A stretch of 43,309 bases of DNA from BJGV01 sp964013575 (GCA_964013575.1 CAXGWP010000013.1:1-43309), one strand, 5' to 3'; counted from the first letter of the stretch, positions 24,787 through 33,380 are shown. The notes: generated by a model not told the origin, from the sequence alone. Program-made: numbers and translations.

Positions 24787-26076
24787 TTAATAAGAGTTAA
24801 GTTCTTCCTGAGTTAAATACTTCCAATCTACTAATCCATCCTCACCGTCAAATAATACTTTCTTCTTAGGTAAGTAGATTGTCCTGCCGCTATTAGTCTC
24901 TTGTACTGCTATTTTATCTGCCAGTAACAATGAGTTGATAGCTTCTATTACTTGTTCCCGCTTATCAAAGTCTTGGCTAACAACCTTAAAGATTTCTTTA
25001 AATGTAGCCATACCTTTGTTAGTGATAAACACAAGTATCTTATGGGTAGCAGCACTATTCTTACTTCTACCAAATTCACCTAGTGCTCTAGGCATAAGCT
25101 GTTCAGCGAAAGTAAGGACAGTATTAGCCTCAATAACTACATCCTTTGTTATCTGCATAGATAACTTACTTGCTGCTATAACCATAGTAAGTTTTATAAG
25201 ATGCTGGAATCTACGGTTACTATAATGTTCAAATCTAGGGTCATCAATACTATCCCACTTAGTGTAGATAATTTTCATTAACTCCCTAGCCTCATCTGTT
25301 AGTAACATCTCACCATGTAATTTATCTTCTACATCTGAAAAGAATTGTACTAAATCACCTTTAAGAGATTCATCTGGAGGTAATGGGAATGGTATCTCTT
25401 TACCGCTAGGGTCACTGTATATAAGTAACAGCCTGCTAAAGAAACCTTGCCCTATAATCTCTGGAGGGAAAGCTGAGTTAAGACCTACTTGAGTATTACC
25501 GCCTAGTATATTAATGGTAGGGTTATTAATATAAATACTATCGCTGTTCTTTAGACGGTAATCAAATACTCCATTGTAATCCCATAACTCACCTAGTATA
25601 GAAATGAAGTCTACGTTGTTATAGCCTATAAAGTTATTAAACTCATCAGCTGTAACAAAAGACTCCGCAGGTGCTTTATTAGATGCCGCTGATTTCTCAC
25701 TAGCAGAGTCTTCATCTAATGTTAAGTTATCTAGGATTAAATCTACGTCACTTGTATCTTTACCTTTATTTAGGAATTGCTCTGCTAAGTCAGTTAGGTA
25801 CTTTTCCTGTCTAGTCTTCTTTGCTGCAAAGTAATCATACCCAGTATCTCCTAATAACTTAGCGCCCATCTTGATACCTGTTGATTTCTTAGTACCTGGG
25901 CTACCTATTAATAAGACATACATATTAGGGTATATATTAAAGTGACCGAATCTAAAATGTACTTTTCTACCTAATTTTGCTGCAAGGCAACTTAACGCAG
26001 TCCACCTATGAAATAACTTCGGACACTCATTATCGTCAGTATATTTAAGATAGGTAGCTATGTAGTCTATAGCCAT
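24787..26076 (-). CDS. DUF3987-type helicase-like AAA+ ATPase
   Basis: This 429-aa protein opens with the DUF3987 pattern of a Trp-Thr and Leu-Gly-Arg-Lys-rich segment (HRWTALSCLAAKLGRKV) and then Pro-Asn-Met-Tyr before a Walker A, GSPGTKKST, at 58-66. Mid-part TADEF (about 138-142) fills the Walker B role, and GQGFFSRLLLIY (near 210-220) supplies a probable Arg finger. The C-terminus has a winged-helix-like segment. It lies next to the DNA polymerase, where the phage replicative helicase usually sits. No primase domain is fused to it. Confidence 0.8.
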   Translation of the reverse strand: MAIDYIATYLKYTDDNECPKLFHRWTALSCLAAKLGRKVHFRFGHFNIYPNMYVLLIGSPGTKKSTGIKMGAKLLGDTGYDYFAAKKTRQEKYLTDLAEQFLNKGKDTSDVDLILDNLTLDEDSASEKSAASNKAPAESFVTADEFNNFIGYNNVDFISILGELWDYNGVFDYRLKNSDSIYINNPTINILGGNTQVGLNSAFPPEIIGQGFFSRLLLIYSDPSGKEIPFPLPPDESLKGDLVQFFSDVEDKLHGEMLLTDEARELMKIIYTKWDSIDDPRFEHYSNRRFQHLIKLTMVIAASKLSMQITKDVVIEANTVLTFAEQLMPRALGEFGRSKNSAATHKILVFITNKGMATFKEIFKVVSQDFDKREQVIEAINSLLLADKIAVQETNSGRTIYLPKKKVLFDGEDGLVDWKYLTQEELNSY

Positions 26077-26091
26077 GCTAACCTCTATTTG

Positions 26092-28533
26092 TTATTCTGT
26101 TTCTGCCCAATACTTGGCATATCCTTTATCAGTATGCTGGCCGCCTTTAACAGAAGCTGGTACTACGAAAGAACGTACTATGTTATCGTAACCTTTAATA
26201 GTTACTGGTACTTCCATACGTTCTCTGACCATCTCCATTAAATAACTATGACCTAATCTATACTGCCCTATTATGGAATCATGAACTTGTGCTATTAACT
26301 TGAAATTATCGCTATACTTAGGATTGATTGCTATATCTTTATATACTGTAATAAATGATTTATTTAGTGTCATTGCATTTAAGGATTGTGGTGGGTGTGC
26401 TATGTAAGCGTTAGCCGCTGTCTTAGACTTACTAGGGTCTTTAAAGCACCTTCTAGTCCAAGCACCGCCAGCTTCGGTATACATATGTTCCCATTCAGAG
26501 TTCCATTTATCTTTAATAGAGGGGTTTTCTAGCATGGTTTTAGTTTCAGTCCAGTTATGGTGAACTGCTTGAGAGCGTAGTAATCCAGTAAGTAATACTT
26601 CTTTAATAGCACCTTTATGAAATACAGCTCTTATTTTGGGGTAAGCCTTGTGGAATTGTTCTAACAGATGTTCAGCCACCTGCACAGCAGAGAAGAATTT
26701 ATTTAAAGCTAGTAACTCTTTAGCTAACCATATATGAGCAACACCCATAGTATCTATTAATACGTAGGCTCCCATGTTATAGTTAGCACCGTGGTTAACA
26801 GGTTTAGCTAATTGTCGTAATGGTTTATTAAGTACTTTGCCTGCCTTAACATCGAATATATCTTCAAAGGGTATACCGAAGAAAGCACTAGCATTAGCAC
26901 TGTGAAAATCAGGTGAGTGTTCAACCGCATTAATAAGGTTAGTATCACCACTTAAATAAGCAGTGTCCCGCGATTCAGCTTGTTCTAAGTCTACTTCAAA
27001 TAAAGCAAAGCCTTCATCTGCTACATAAGTAGACTTAACTGCACCACCTCTAGGTATATTCTGTATGTTAACTCCACACCAAAAAGCATGTTCTCTACTA
27101 GCTTGTCTGCCTGTATCAGTGCCATGTGGGTTAATAGAGAATAGTATTCTATCTTTATTCTTTTCTTGGAACTCTTTACCTACTGTTATATATGTAGATA
27201 GTTCCTTACGAATCTTACGTATGTTTAATACATAACCTAATATACGTTGATTAATAGGACTTCTATCCATAGCCTTCTTTAGACTTTTTTCATCAGCAGA
27301 CTTTAAGTCACCGCAACCTAATATAAATAATAGTTGCTTCATTTGCTTAGGCGAACTTACATTAAATTCAGAGCCTTCGGGGGTACTTAATACTGTATCT
27401 AATCTAGCTTGGTATTCTGCACGTATACTATCACCTTGTTTATAGGCTTCTTCCATCCTACTAATGTCACGCTTTATACCACGTAACTCACACATGTGGC
27501 TAGGGAATGTTAGCGGGAACTCATCTTTATAGTTCTTAATAGCCCAATCTGGCATTTCTGCTAACATGACAACACACGCCATAACAGTACCCCAAGTATC
27601 AAGAGCATTATAGCGATAGTATTCATACAAGTCATTTGTATCTGATAAGTCTTTCCAGTAATAAGCCTCACGAATAAGGAAGCTGTTAAGGAAACCTAAG
27701 TCTTTAGGTAACTCTGCATACCACGAATGGAACATCATAGCAGTATCATATTGGTAATTATATACAGGTGCATTGTACCTAGCAAAATAAGCTATGTCAT
27801 ACTTACCATTCTGCATTACCTTAGCTGCTTTAGTGTCCCAATTAAACTTACGCATTATCTCTACTGCAAACATACTATCTATAGCTAATACATAAGTCTC
27901 AGTATGGTATCCGCTAGGCTCACTGCTATCTTCCCACAGGCCAGTATAAGATAAGCACTTAATACGGGTGTGGTCTTTAAGAGTCTCAACATCAATACCT
28001 ATTAACAGGCAGTTATCTTGTTTAAGACATGCTAAAGCGGACTCGTAGTTACGTTCATCTATTACATGCCATTTAAATTCAGGGGGTTTAAACCAATTAT
28101 CAGGATTAGATAACTTAGATATATGACGGGTTGCCATAAACTTGCCGTAGCTAACAGTAGCTAGTTGTTTGAGGGGGTTAATGAATACTATCTCTATACC
28201 CTCTATATTAAAATAACTACCTGCATAGTTAGACAGACTAGGTGCAGCCCGCTTATCCCATTTAAGTAGTAATCTCAACAAAGGTACAGAGGTAGTAAAC
28301 ACTTTAGTTAAGTGCTTGCTCTTACAGTGTAGAGTAAACTGAGTAAGAGTACTAATAGCAGTAGTGTTTACTATAACATGAGTACTACCAACACAAGACT
28401 TCAACATAGGTAAGTATGCTTTATCATGCCCAGTACCCCAAAAAAGAACACTGCTATTTACAGCTACAGCATTCTTTTTCTCAGCGCGCATCTTAGCTAA
28501 CTTATCTTTCATAACTTGTAGTTGTGTACTCAT
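26092..28533 (-). CDS. polA: DNA polymerase, family A, with 3'-5' exonuclease
   Basis: An 813-aa replicative polymerase. Proofreading domain: Asp181/Glu183 (IDVET), Asn242/Asp246 (NGKYD), Tyr308/Asp312 (YNALD). Polymerase domain: TDTGRQAS near 472-479, motif A FEVDLEQAESRD with Asp515, motif B R573-K577...H581...Y585 (RQLAKPVNHGANY), motif C QVHDS with His751/Asp752. The position equivalent to E. coli Phe762 is His581, an uncommon state. A 5'-nuclease domain is absent, as in other phage enzymes. AGGAG precedes the ATG. Confidence 0.95.
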   Translation of the reverse strand: MSTQLQVMKDKLAKMRAEKKNAVAVNSSVLFWGTGHDKAYLPMLKSCVGSTHVIVNTTAISTLTQFTLHCKSKHLTKVFTTSVPLLRLLLKWDKRAAPSLSNYAGSYFNIEGIEIVFINPLKQLATVSYGKFMATRHISKLSNPDNWFKPPEFKWHVIDERNYESALACLKQDNCLLIGIDVETLKDHTRIKCLSYTGLWEDSSEPSGYHTETYVLAIDSMFAVEIMRKFNWDTKAAKVMQNGKYDIAYFARYNAPVYNYQYDTAMMFHSWYAELPKDLGFLNSFLIREAYYWKDLSDTNDLYEYYRYNALDTWGTVMACVVMLAEMPDWAIKNYKDEFPLTFPSHMCELRGIKRDISRMEEAYKQGDSIRAEYQARLDTVLSTPEGSEFNVSSPKQMKQLLFILGCGDLKSADEKSLKKAMDRSPINQRILGYVLNIRKIRKELSTYITVGKEFQEKNKDRILFSINPHGTDTGRQASREHAFWCGVNIQNIPRGGAVKSTYVADEGFALFEVDLEQAESRDTAYLSGDTNLINAVEHSPDFHSANASAFFGIPFEDIFDVKAGKVLNKPLRQLAKPVNHGANYNMGAYVLIDTMGVAHIWLAKELLALNKFFSAVQVAEHLLEQFHKAYPKIRAVFHKGAIKEVLLTGLLRSQAVHHNWTETKTMLENPSIKDKWNSEWEHMYTEAGGAWTRRCFKDPSKSKTAANAYIAHPPQSLNAMTLNKSFITVYKDIAINPKYSDNFKLIAQVHDSIIGQYRLGHSYLMEMVRERMEVPVTIKGYDNIVRSFVVPASVKGGQHTDKGYAKYWAETE

Positions 28534-28537
28534 GTTT

Positions 28538-28804
28538 CTATTTCTCCTCGTTAGTTGTTACTGCAATACACTCAGCAGTTACTTCATCCCAGCTACCTAA
28601 AACATGCCTTATCAGCTGTTCAGCTTCCCGTAACTTCTGTAACTCTTTTAAGTAGTCTGGGCTAACAGCTACAAGGTGCTTTATGTTTCGCCAGTCACTA
28701 TTAATACCACTAAGTGAACTTTTCATACTAGCTAGCTGGAACTTTTGGAAGTTTCTAGTACGTGCTACCCGTTGCTTGTTACTAGGTCTATGATACTTTT
28801 TCAT
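28538..28804 (-). CDS. Small basic protein upstream of DNA polymerase, unknown
   Basis: An 88-aa protein with a strongly basic first 35 residues (KKYHRPSNKQRVARTRNFQKF) and an acidic helical C-terminus. The basic half suggests nucleic-acid contact. It lies 4 nt from the polymerase gene and 4 nt from the next upstream gene, so all three should be co-expressed. No family recognised. Confidence 0.6.
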   Translation of the reverse strand: MKKYHRPSNKQRVARTRNFQKFQLASMKSSLSGINSDWRNIKHLVAVSPDYLKELQKLREAEQLIRHVLGSWDEVTAECIAVTTNEEK

Positions 28805-28808
28805 TAGC

Positions 28809-29030
28809 CTATCCCTTATTCCTTTGTCTCAGTTTCTTCTTCCTCTTAGCAAGTTTCTTCTTACGTTGCCTACTCTGGTAAGTATCAACAGGCTTAGGTG
28901 TGCTACTAGGTGCAGCAGCATCTGTGTTGATAAGGCTAACAGTTAATAAAGACTTAGTAGCACCATCAGTAGTGTTGTGTGTTAGTGTATTGCTTAACGC
29001 AGCCAACAAATGAGCTTTACTTATCTTCAT
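28809..29030 (-). CDS. 73-aa protein with highly basic tail, unknown
   Basis: ATG 29030 is chosen because AGAAGGAG lies 8 nt upstream; a TTG eight codons earlier has no such site. The N-terminal half is uncharged (AHLLAALSNTLTHNTTDGATK). The last 22 residues are almost all Arg/Lys/Gln (SRQRKKKLAKRKKKLRQRN). Such a tail would bind nucleic acid or ribosomes. Its place before the polymerase suggests a replication accessory role, inferred only. Confidence 0.6.
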   Translation of the reverse strand: MKISKAHLLAALSNTLTHNTTDGATKSLLTVSLINTDAAAPSSTPKPVDTYQSRQRKKKLAKRKKKLRQRNKG

Positions 29031-29106
29031 TGTTAGTCTCCTTCTGATAAACAACTCCGTACATTGCAGCTCTAATACACATTGTAATGTAGTTTAACTT
29101 AAACAT
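29017..29106 (-). CDS. 29-aa leader-like peptide, possible
   Basis: ATG at 29106 with CGGAG about 8 nt upstream opens a 29-codon frame (MFKLNYITMCIRAAMYGVV...) that ends 14 nt inside the 73-aa gene. It contains that gene's ribosome site, so its translation could control access to it. It may be a genuine microprotein with a hydrophobic core or a chance frame. Confidence 0.4.
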   Translation of the reverse strand: MFKLNYITMCIRAAMYGVVYQKETNNEDK

Positions 29107-29162
29107 GGTAGTATCTCCGTGGTTATGTTCCTTAGTAAAGACAGCTATAAATAACAATCTTT

Positions 29163-29192
29163 AATAAAGAAGCCCCGTAATTAAACAGGGCT
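29163..29192 (-). terminator. Intrinsic terminator after the SSB-like gene
   Basis: On the minus strand AGCCCTG (29192-29186) pairs with CGGGGCT (29177-29171) around an 8-nt loop, followed by TCTTTATT. It lies 25 nt beyond the SSB-like stop and separates that gene from the polymerase cluster. Confidence 0.72.
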
Positions 29193-29216
29193 ACTCACTT
29201 AAATTACGATAAGCTA

Positions 29217-29654
29217 TTAGCCTAGTGTAACCTGTTTAATCTGCGTGTAGAACTTATCAGGATCGTTCTTGTCCTTACGTAAGGTAGTAGTTACCGCACA
29301 TTCAAGGTCTTTAACAGATGCCACAATCTCAGACAGATTAGAAGTACCAAGCGCTTCACCAATAGGCTTACAGATTGCCTTTAAGTTACCCTGTCCGTAC
29401 TCATTAGTTAAGTCGCACAAGATAGAAGTTTCATCACCTTCCACACATTTCTTGTCTTCGCTTACTTCTTTAGCAAGCTCTACGGTTTCAACCATGACAA
29501 GCTTAATTTCTACGCAAGGTTTTTCGTTAACTTCTTTCTTATCCATAGTCATCTTAATTAAGTGACTGCCAGCAGGGAAAGGTTTAAACTCAGGTAAATC
29601 GTTTAAATCGTCTAGAGAGATGTCTAATAGTTCGTCGATGTTAATATCTGACAT
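29217..29654 (-). CDS. SSB-like / single-strand binding protein candidate
   Basis: A 145-aa acidic protein: N-terminal DINIDELLDISLDDLNDL, then a beta-rich body (GSHLIKMTMDKKEVNEKPCVEIKLVM) in the pattern of OB-fold-like phage SSB/DUF669 proteins that accompany Sak4 recombinases. It sits between the Sak4 gene and the polymerase and has its own 177-nt leader upstream and terminator downstream, as expected of an abundant protein. The acidic cluster is at the N-terminus rather than the C-terminus, unlike bacterial SSB. The function is inferred from pattern and context. Confidence 0.6.
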   Translation of the reverse strand: MSDINIDELLDISLDDLNDLPEFKPFPAGSHLIKMTMDKKEVNEKPCVEIKLVMVETVELAKEVSEDKKCVEGDETSILCDLTNEYGQGNLKAICKPIGEALGTSNLSEIVASVKDLECAVTTTLRKDKNDPDKFYTQIKQVTLG

Positions 29655-29670
29655 AATAATATTCCTATAA

Positions 29671-29702
29671 ATGGATTAATAAATTAATGGATTGATAAAT
29701 AG
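29671..29702. repeat. Two 16-bp tandem repeats in the SSB-like gene leader
   Basis: ATGGATTAATAAATTA (29671-29686) is followed directly by ATGGATTGATAAATAG (29687-29702), 13 of 16 identical. They lie 17 nt upstream of the SSB-like start and may be an operator or a slippage product. Confidence 0.55.
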
Positions 29703-29795
29703 ATGTATGCTATTGATTGCTATACATGGTTATTGCACACTAGGTATTAAACTTAATATGCAATATAATATAAAGCAAGACGTATACTATTGTAT

Positions 29796-29816
29796 AGTTC
29801 GGTATACCAGCGAACT
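29796..29816. repeat. Stem-loop downstream of the Sak4-like gene
   Basis: AGTTCG (29796-29801) and CGAACT (29811-29816) form a 6-bp stem with a 9-nt loop about 15 nt beyond the Sak4-like stop. No T-run follows on the minus strand, so it looks like a processing or stability hairpin rather than an intrinsic terminator. The rest of 29655-29831 is AT-rich and non-coding. Confidence 0.4.
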
Positions 29817-29831
29817 TAGCGCACGGAGAAA

Positions 29832-30809
29832 CTAGGTTTTAGTTCTAGCCCGTAAAGCAGCTAACTTATCTTTTACTGAGTCATTAATAGTAGCGCTACT
29901 GTTAGTAGTGGTAGCAGTATCGGCAGACTTAGTATTAGTAGTAGTGGGCTTAGTGGTCGTATCTTTCTTAACATCTTTTAAACTCTTGTTCTTTTTATCC
30001 GCAGAAGTAAATATAGGAAGTAAGCTAGTTACTCCGTCTTTCTGCAAGTCAACACTAGTACGTGAGCCAGACAGTACAGTAGTACTATCAGTTGTACTAG
30101 AACTAAATACATGTTTCTTAAGCTTACGTTCAGCGTATACTACATGTCCGAAGTACTTAGCTAAGTTACGTGCAAAGTTACGAGTGCCGCCAAGAGGTAC
30201 TATAATAGTCTTACCAGATTCAGTTTCAGACTCAACTTCGTGGGTAATGACTACTACCTTATACTTAGCTTGCTGCAAATAAGATAAGAATCTGTCAAGC
30301 AACATACCAAGGTGCGCCCAATCATCATAATTAAGCTTATAATCATCCGGCTGGTTACGGGTAATCTGCGCAATAGCACTGTTAGTTAACTGAGTAAGAC
30401 TGTCAAATACTACAATAGTATCATCAGGTAAGTTGTTAACATCCACAGTAGTGAATAACTCGTCGTCAGATAAGTCACTGTCTTTAGCAGTCTTAGTACA
30501 CAGCATACAATTAACTTTACCGTGTTCATCACATATCTTAGACTTACCTTTAACAACCTTAAGTGCAGTCTCGATACCGATAGGAAAGTCCCTTGTGTCA
30601 GGTATGCTTACTAACTGTATACGTTCCTGCCATTCAGTAGGTAGTTGTTCTAACACTTCACTACCGTTCTCGAAGTCAAACCATATAAGGTTATACTCTT
30701 CAGCTAACTTACCAGCACCCAATGATTTACCAGACTTAGGTGCACCATATATAATGACTTTAGGGTAAGTCTTGTTTTCAGCTTTACGACTAGCTATAGT
30801 CTTAGCCAT
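29832..30809 (-). CDS. Sak4-like RecA-fold recombinase ATPase
   Basis: A 325-aa protein with Walker A GAPKSGKS (22-29), IWFDFENGSEVLEQLP (42-57, the usual Asp-Glu-Asn region of phage AAA_24/Sak4 ATPases), and Walker B TIVVFDS (131-137). A Cys93-x2-His96-x4-Cys101-x2-Cys104 cluster inserted after residue 90 should bind zinc. The C-terminal ~60 residues are Thr/Ser/Asn/Lys-rich and likely disordered. With the adjacent SSB-like gene it forms the Sak4-SSB strand-annealing pair. AAGGAG precedes the ATG. Confidence 0.82.
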   Translation of the reverse strand: MAKTIASRKAENKTYPKVIIYGAPKSGKSLGAGKLAEEYNLIWFDFENGSEVLEQLPTEWQERIQLVSIPDTRDFPIGIETALKVVKGKSKICDEHGKVNCMLCTKTAKDSDLSDDELFTTVDVNNLPDDTIVVFDSLTQLTNSAIAQITRNQPDDYKLNYDDWAHLGMLLDRFLSYLQQAKYKVVVITHEVESETESGKTIIVPLGGTRNFARNLAKYFGHVVYAERKLKKHVFSSSTTDSTTVLSGSRTSVDLQKDGVTSLLPIFTSADKKNKSLKDVKKDTTTKPTTTNTKSADTATTTNSSATINDSVKDKLAALRARTKT

Positions 30810-30815
30810 TGTTAA

Positions 30816-31097
30816 TTACTCCTTAGGTTCTACTGCTATTCTAAACAAAGGGTGAGTGTTATTAGATATAATCCAGCCAGTATAACCAAACACTTTTATA
30901 TCTCCTTCCACGTTTATGTTAGGTATTGCTACTTTAGGGTAACTGCATGTGCCTCTTAATAAGCTGGCGGCAGTAGCATTAACATAGACAGTAATGTCAG
31001 GATTAACTGCGTGCATACTATTAGCTACAGCTATTTGCATACGTATGTCGCCCAATAACTCCTCGGTTTTAGTGCGTATATAAGTTTCCATACTCAC
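30816..31097 (-). CDS. Unknown 93-aa protein
   Basis: Begins with GTG overlapping the upstream stop (GTGA), with GAGGAG 7 nt before it; an ATG two codons later is less well placed. The small alpha/beta pattern has a helical N-terminus (TKTEELLGDIRMQIAVANSM) and beta-rich remainder (DITVYVNATAASLL). Co-transcribed with the recombination genes. No family recognised. Confidence 0.6.
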   Translation of the reverse strand: MSMETYIRTKTEELLGDIRMQIAVANSMHAVNPDITVYVNATAASLLRGTCSYPKVAIPNINVEGDIKVFGYTGWIISNNTHPLFRIAVEPKE

Positions 31098-31432
31098 TGG
31101 TTATCTCCTCTTTGCATAGCATTAAGCTTATCGGCTGCACTAGTATTGATAGTAGCTATAGCTTCATCAGCAGGTACTTCATTAAGCCTAAGAAGGTCAG
31201 TTTGTGCTGGGCCAGCTATATCATGAATAAACTTATCCCATACCCACACTAATGCTAAGTCCTCACGATAGTTAGCTAGCATCTTCTTAGGCAACCACGT
31301 GTTAGTAGGTATGCCTTGCGCATCAATAAACTTAAATAGCATGGCTTTCTCTGACTCTGCTACTACTTCGTCAAACGTAACACAGGTATTAGATTCCTGC
31401 ACTGTTTCTAAGCCCATAATTTTAATGTTCAC
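31094..31432 (-). CDS. Unknown 112-aa protein
   Basis: Starts with GTG inside the end of the nuclease gene, with GGAG 8 nt upstream; the first internal ATG has no ribosome site. The N-terminal half resembles a small beta domain with a SEKAMLFKFIDAQGIPTNTWLPKKML stretch, a pattern seen in phage proteins of unknown role that follow recombination nucleases. The C-terminus is Ala/Asn-rich. Function unknown. Confidence 0.6.
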   Translation of the reverse strand: MNIKIMGLETVQESNTCVTFDEVVAESEKAMLFKFIDAQGIPTNTWLPKKMLANYREDLALVWVWDKFIHDIAGPAQTDLLRLNEVPADEAIATINTSAADKLNAMQRGDNQ

Positions 31433-32438
31433 TTGTTTTCTCCAGCTGTCTTTCTATTAAGGTTTCGAAGTCAACATTAAATTGGTACTTACCTTCATCC
31501 TCTTTAACGTACGCTTCAACTAAGTTAGTGTAAGGTTTAGTAAGCTGTAAGTTACTATGCTCACATATACCTAAGTATTCGCAAGGACGACCGAAAGAGT
31601 AACAACTTTCTCCATGCATAGGGAATAAGTCAGACTTATGATATAGTTCTAACTTCTCTATATCTAACAGCATTTCAGATAACCACTGCGCTCGCTTAGA
31701 TAAAGACTTCATAAAGTGCATAGGTTTATACTCATAGCTACGAGTCTCATACACTAAATAATAAACACTATAACTAGACAGTTCTGGAAACAGTTCATCT
31801 AATACTACACTGTAACCAATAGCTTGCCCGCTGTTCTGGAACATAGCAGGTTGAGCAATACCACTACTAGTCTTAAGTTCTAGTACTATTATCTCACCTG
31901 TTTCCTTATGTCTAAGTACTACATCTAGGAAACCACGATAGCGATAGCCATTAGGTAATATAATATTAAAAGATAATTCACATGCTGGCTTACCCTTGTA
32001 ATACACAAGTTCGTAGTCACTTATTGCACCTAATGTATATAGGTCATAGAACTTTTTAACAGCATAGATAGCCCGATAATAAGACTTATTTTGTCTTTCG
32101 GTAGCAGCATCTAAATCTATTTCCCATTCAAGGAAACAATCTAATACTGCTCTATCAAATGACTTACCTTCTATAACAGACTGTATACCTACACCAACTA
32201 CGCTACCAAAGTTAAGAGTAACTTCTGATTCCTGTTCTCTTTCAGGGTCAGTAGATACAGAATTACTTTTAAGCTTATACAGTTCGTACTTACGGGGGCA
32301 GGCATGTAATAAGTTACGAGAAGAGTGAGACAGTAATTTAATACGCGGGTCTATCTCACCTTGTAAATCTATTACCTCAACTTCTTCATCAACTACTTTG
32401 ATATCAAGCTGGGTATCTAGGAATGAAAAATCTGGCAT
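31422..32438 (-). CDS. PD-(D/E)XK nuclease, Cas4/RecB-like, Fe-S type
   Basis: A 338-aa nuclease. SHSSRNLLHACPRKYELY (37-54) is the Cas4/AddB N-terminal box with Cys47. The catalytic residues are Asp172 (GFLDVVL) and Glu187-x-Lys189 (LELKT). Gln205/Tyr209 (QAIGY) form the QxxxY box. Cys279, Cys286 and Cys292 complete, with Cys47, a probable 4Fe-4S cluster. Such phage enzymes resect DNA ends for strand annealing or degrade host DNA. Near the Sak4 and SSB-like genes it supplies the exonuclease arm of a recombination module. AGGAAC precedes the ATG. Confidence 0.88.
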   Translation of the reverse strand: MPDFSFLDTQLDIKVVDEEVEVIDLQGEIDPRIKLLSHSSRNLLHACPRKYELYKLKSNSVSTDPEREQESEVTLNFGSVVGVGIQSVIEGKSFDRAVLDCFLEWEIDLDAATERQNKSYYRAIYAVKKFYDLYTLGAISDYELVYYKGKPACELSFNIILPNGYRYRGFLDVVLRHKETGEIIVLELKTSSGIAQPAMFQNSGQAIGYSVVLDELFPELSSYSVYYLVYETRSYEYKPMHFMKSLSKRAQWLSEMLLDIEKLELYHKSDLFPMHGESCYSFGRPCEYLGICEHSNLQLTKPYTNLVEAYVKEDEGKYQFNVDFETLIERQLEKTSEH

Positions 32439-32448
32439 TGTTAAGTTC

Positions 32449-32808
32449 CTAATGTGTTAACACTATTAAAGCTACTCTGGTACATAGCTCACGGTTAAAT
32501 TTAAGGTCATACTTCTTGCCCATATTATGTGCTACTATTCTAGCTAACTCACCTATAGCATAACTATGGCACATACTAGACAGTAACATTAACTTACTAT
32601 CCTGCTTTAACTTATCAAACTTATCGTCTTCTAAATCAAGAGGCATATTACCTTCATTAGTTAGCCAGTCTAATATAACTTTGCTATCGTGCATATAATT
32701 AATATACATGCTATGCTGGTGGTACATATAGAAGGTAATGAAAGTAGTAAGTGTATGAGGGGTACGAGCAAGCTTAAGTTCTTTTACCCGCTGGGATAAC
32801 TCAGACAT
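32449..32808 (-). CDS. Unknown 119-aa helical protein
   Basis: Ten nt upstream of the nuclease gene. Features: a basic start (SELSQRVKELKLARTP), a Tyr/His/Met-rich middle (TFYMYHQHSMYINYMHDSK) and a predicted helix (SMCHSYAIGELARIVAHNM). No family recognised. The spacing indicates one operon with the nuclease. Confidence 0.6.
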   Translation of the reverse strand: MSELSQRVKELKLARTPHTLTTFITFYMYHQHSMYINYMHDSKVILDWLTNEGNMPLDLEDDKFDKLKQDSKLMLLSSMCHSYAIGELARIVAHNMGKKYDLKFNRELCTRVALIVLTH

Positions 32809-32817
32809 ATTAAATGC

Positions 32818-33117
32818 CTATAAGTCATCAGCTGTAATAGACTTAAGTGCCTTCTTAGGTGCTTTCTTCAACTGAGAAGTAGATATTTCAGTCTTAGAAA
32901 TAGACATCTGAGCCTTAACTATAACAGCTAATTCTTCATCTGTTAATAGTGTAGCTTGCTCAGGGTCTTTCTTAACAATGGTGTGAATAGTTTTGAGAGC
33001 AGAACGCATCTCAGGATGGTTATCTTTGAAGTGAGTATCTAACTCTACTAACTTCTCTTGAATACGGAAGTCTACTTTAGAGTCACTTAATGATAAGGTT
33101 GGTAGTGAATCAGCCAT
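32818..33117 (-). CDS. Unknown 99-aa protein
   Basis: A charged, mostly helical protein with a Lys-rich C-terminus (KTEISTSQLKKAPKKALK). The segment LLTDEELAVIVKAQMSISKTE resembles small phage proteins often found beside Cas4-like nucleases, as I recall, but I cannot name the family. It lies 9 nt from the next gene downstream. Possibly a nuclease partner, inferred from context. Confidence 0.58.
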   Translation of the reverse strand: MADSLPTLSLSDSKVDFRIQEKLVELDTHFKDNHPEMRSALKTIHTIVKKDPEQATLLTDEELAVIVKAQMSISKTEISTSQLKKAPKKALKSITADDL

Positions 33118-33137
33118 TACATTTCTCCGTGCAATTG

Positions 33138-33380
33138 CTAAAGGTTAATAACATTATGGGTTAAGCTACCCACTATGTAAAAAGTTATCTTAGTGCCTTC
33201 TATCTTGTGCATTAACTTAGGCCGTATGCCTGCTTCTAATGCTAGATACTTATAGGCTTTATCTAACTTCTTTTCTTTTCTCACTGCTTCTATTAACCTA
33301 TTATGCATATCAACTGGAGCCTCTACCGTAGCAGTAGAGTTATCTCTAATAGTGTTCCATAACTTCTGATATTTACGCAT
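33138..33380 (-). CDS. Unknown 80-aa protein next to a terminator
   Basis: A basic, helical 80-aa protein (MRKYQKLWNTIRDN...). No clear Shine-Dalgarno sequence precedes ATG 33380, and a strong terminator ends only about 20 nt upstream. Its expression therefore depends on readthrough or on a promoter I do not see. The C-terminus reads ITFYIVGSLTHNVINL. No family recognised; the weak start makes it less certain than its neighbours. Confidence 0.5.
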   Translation of the reverse strand: MRKYQKLWNTIRDNSTATVEAPVDMHNRLIEAVRKEKKLDKAYKYLALEAGIRPKLMHKIEGTKITFYIVGSLTHNVINL

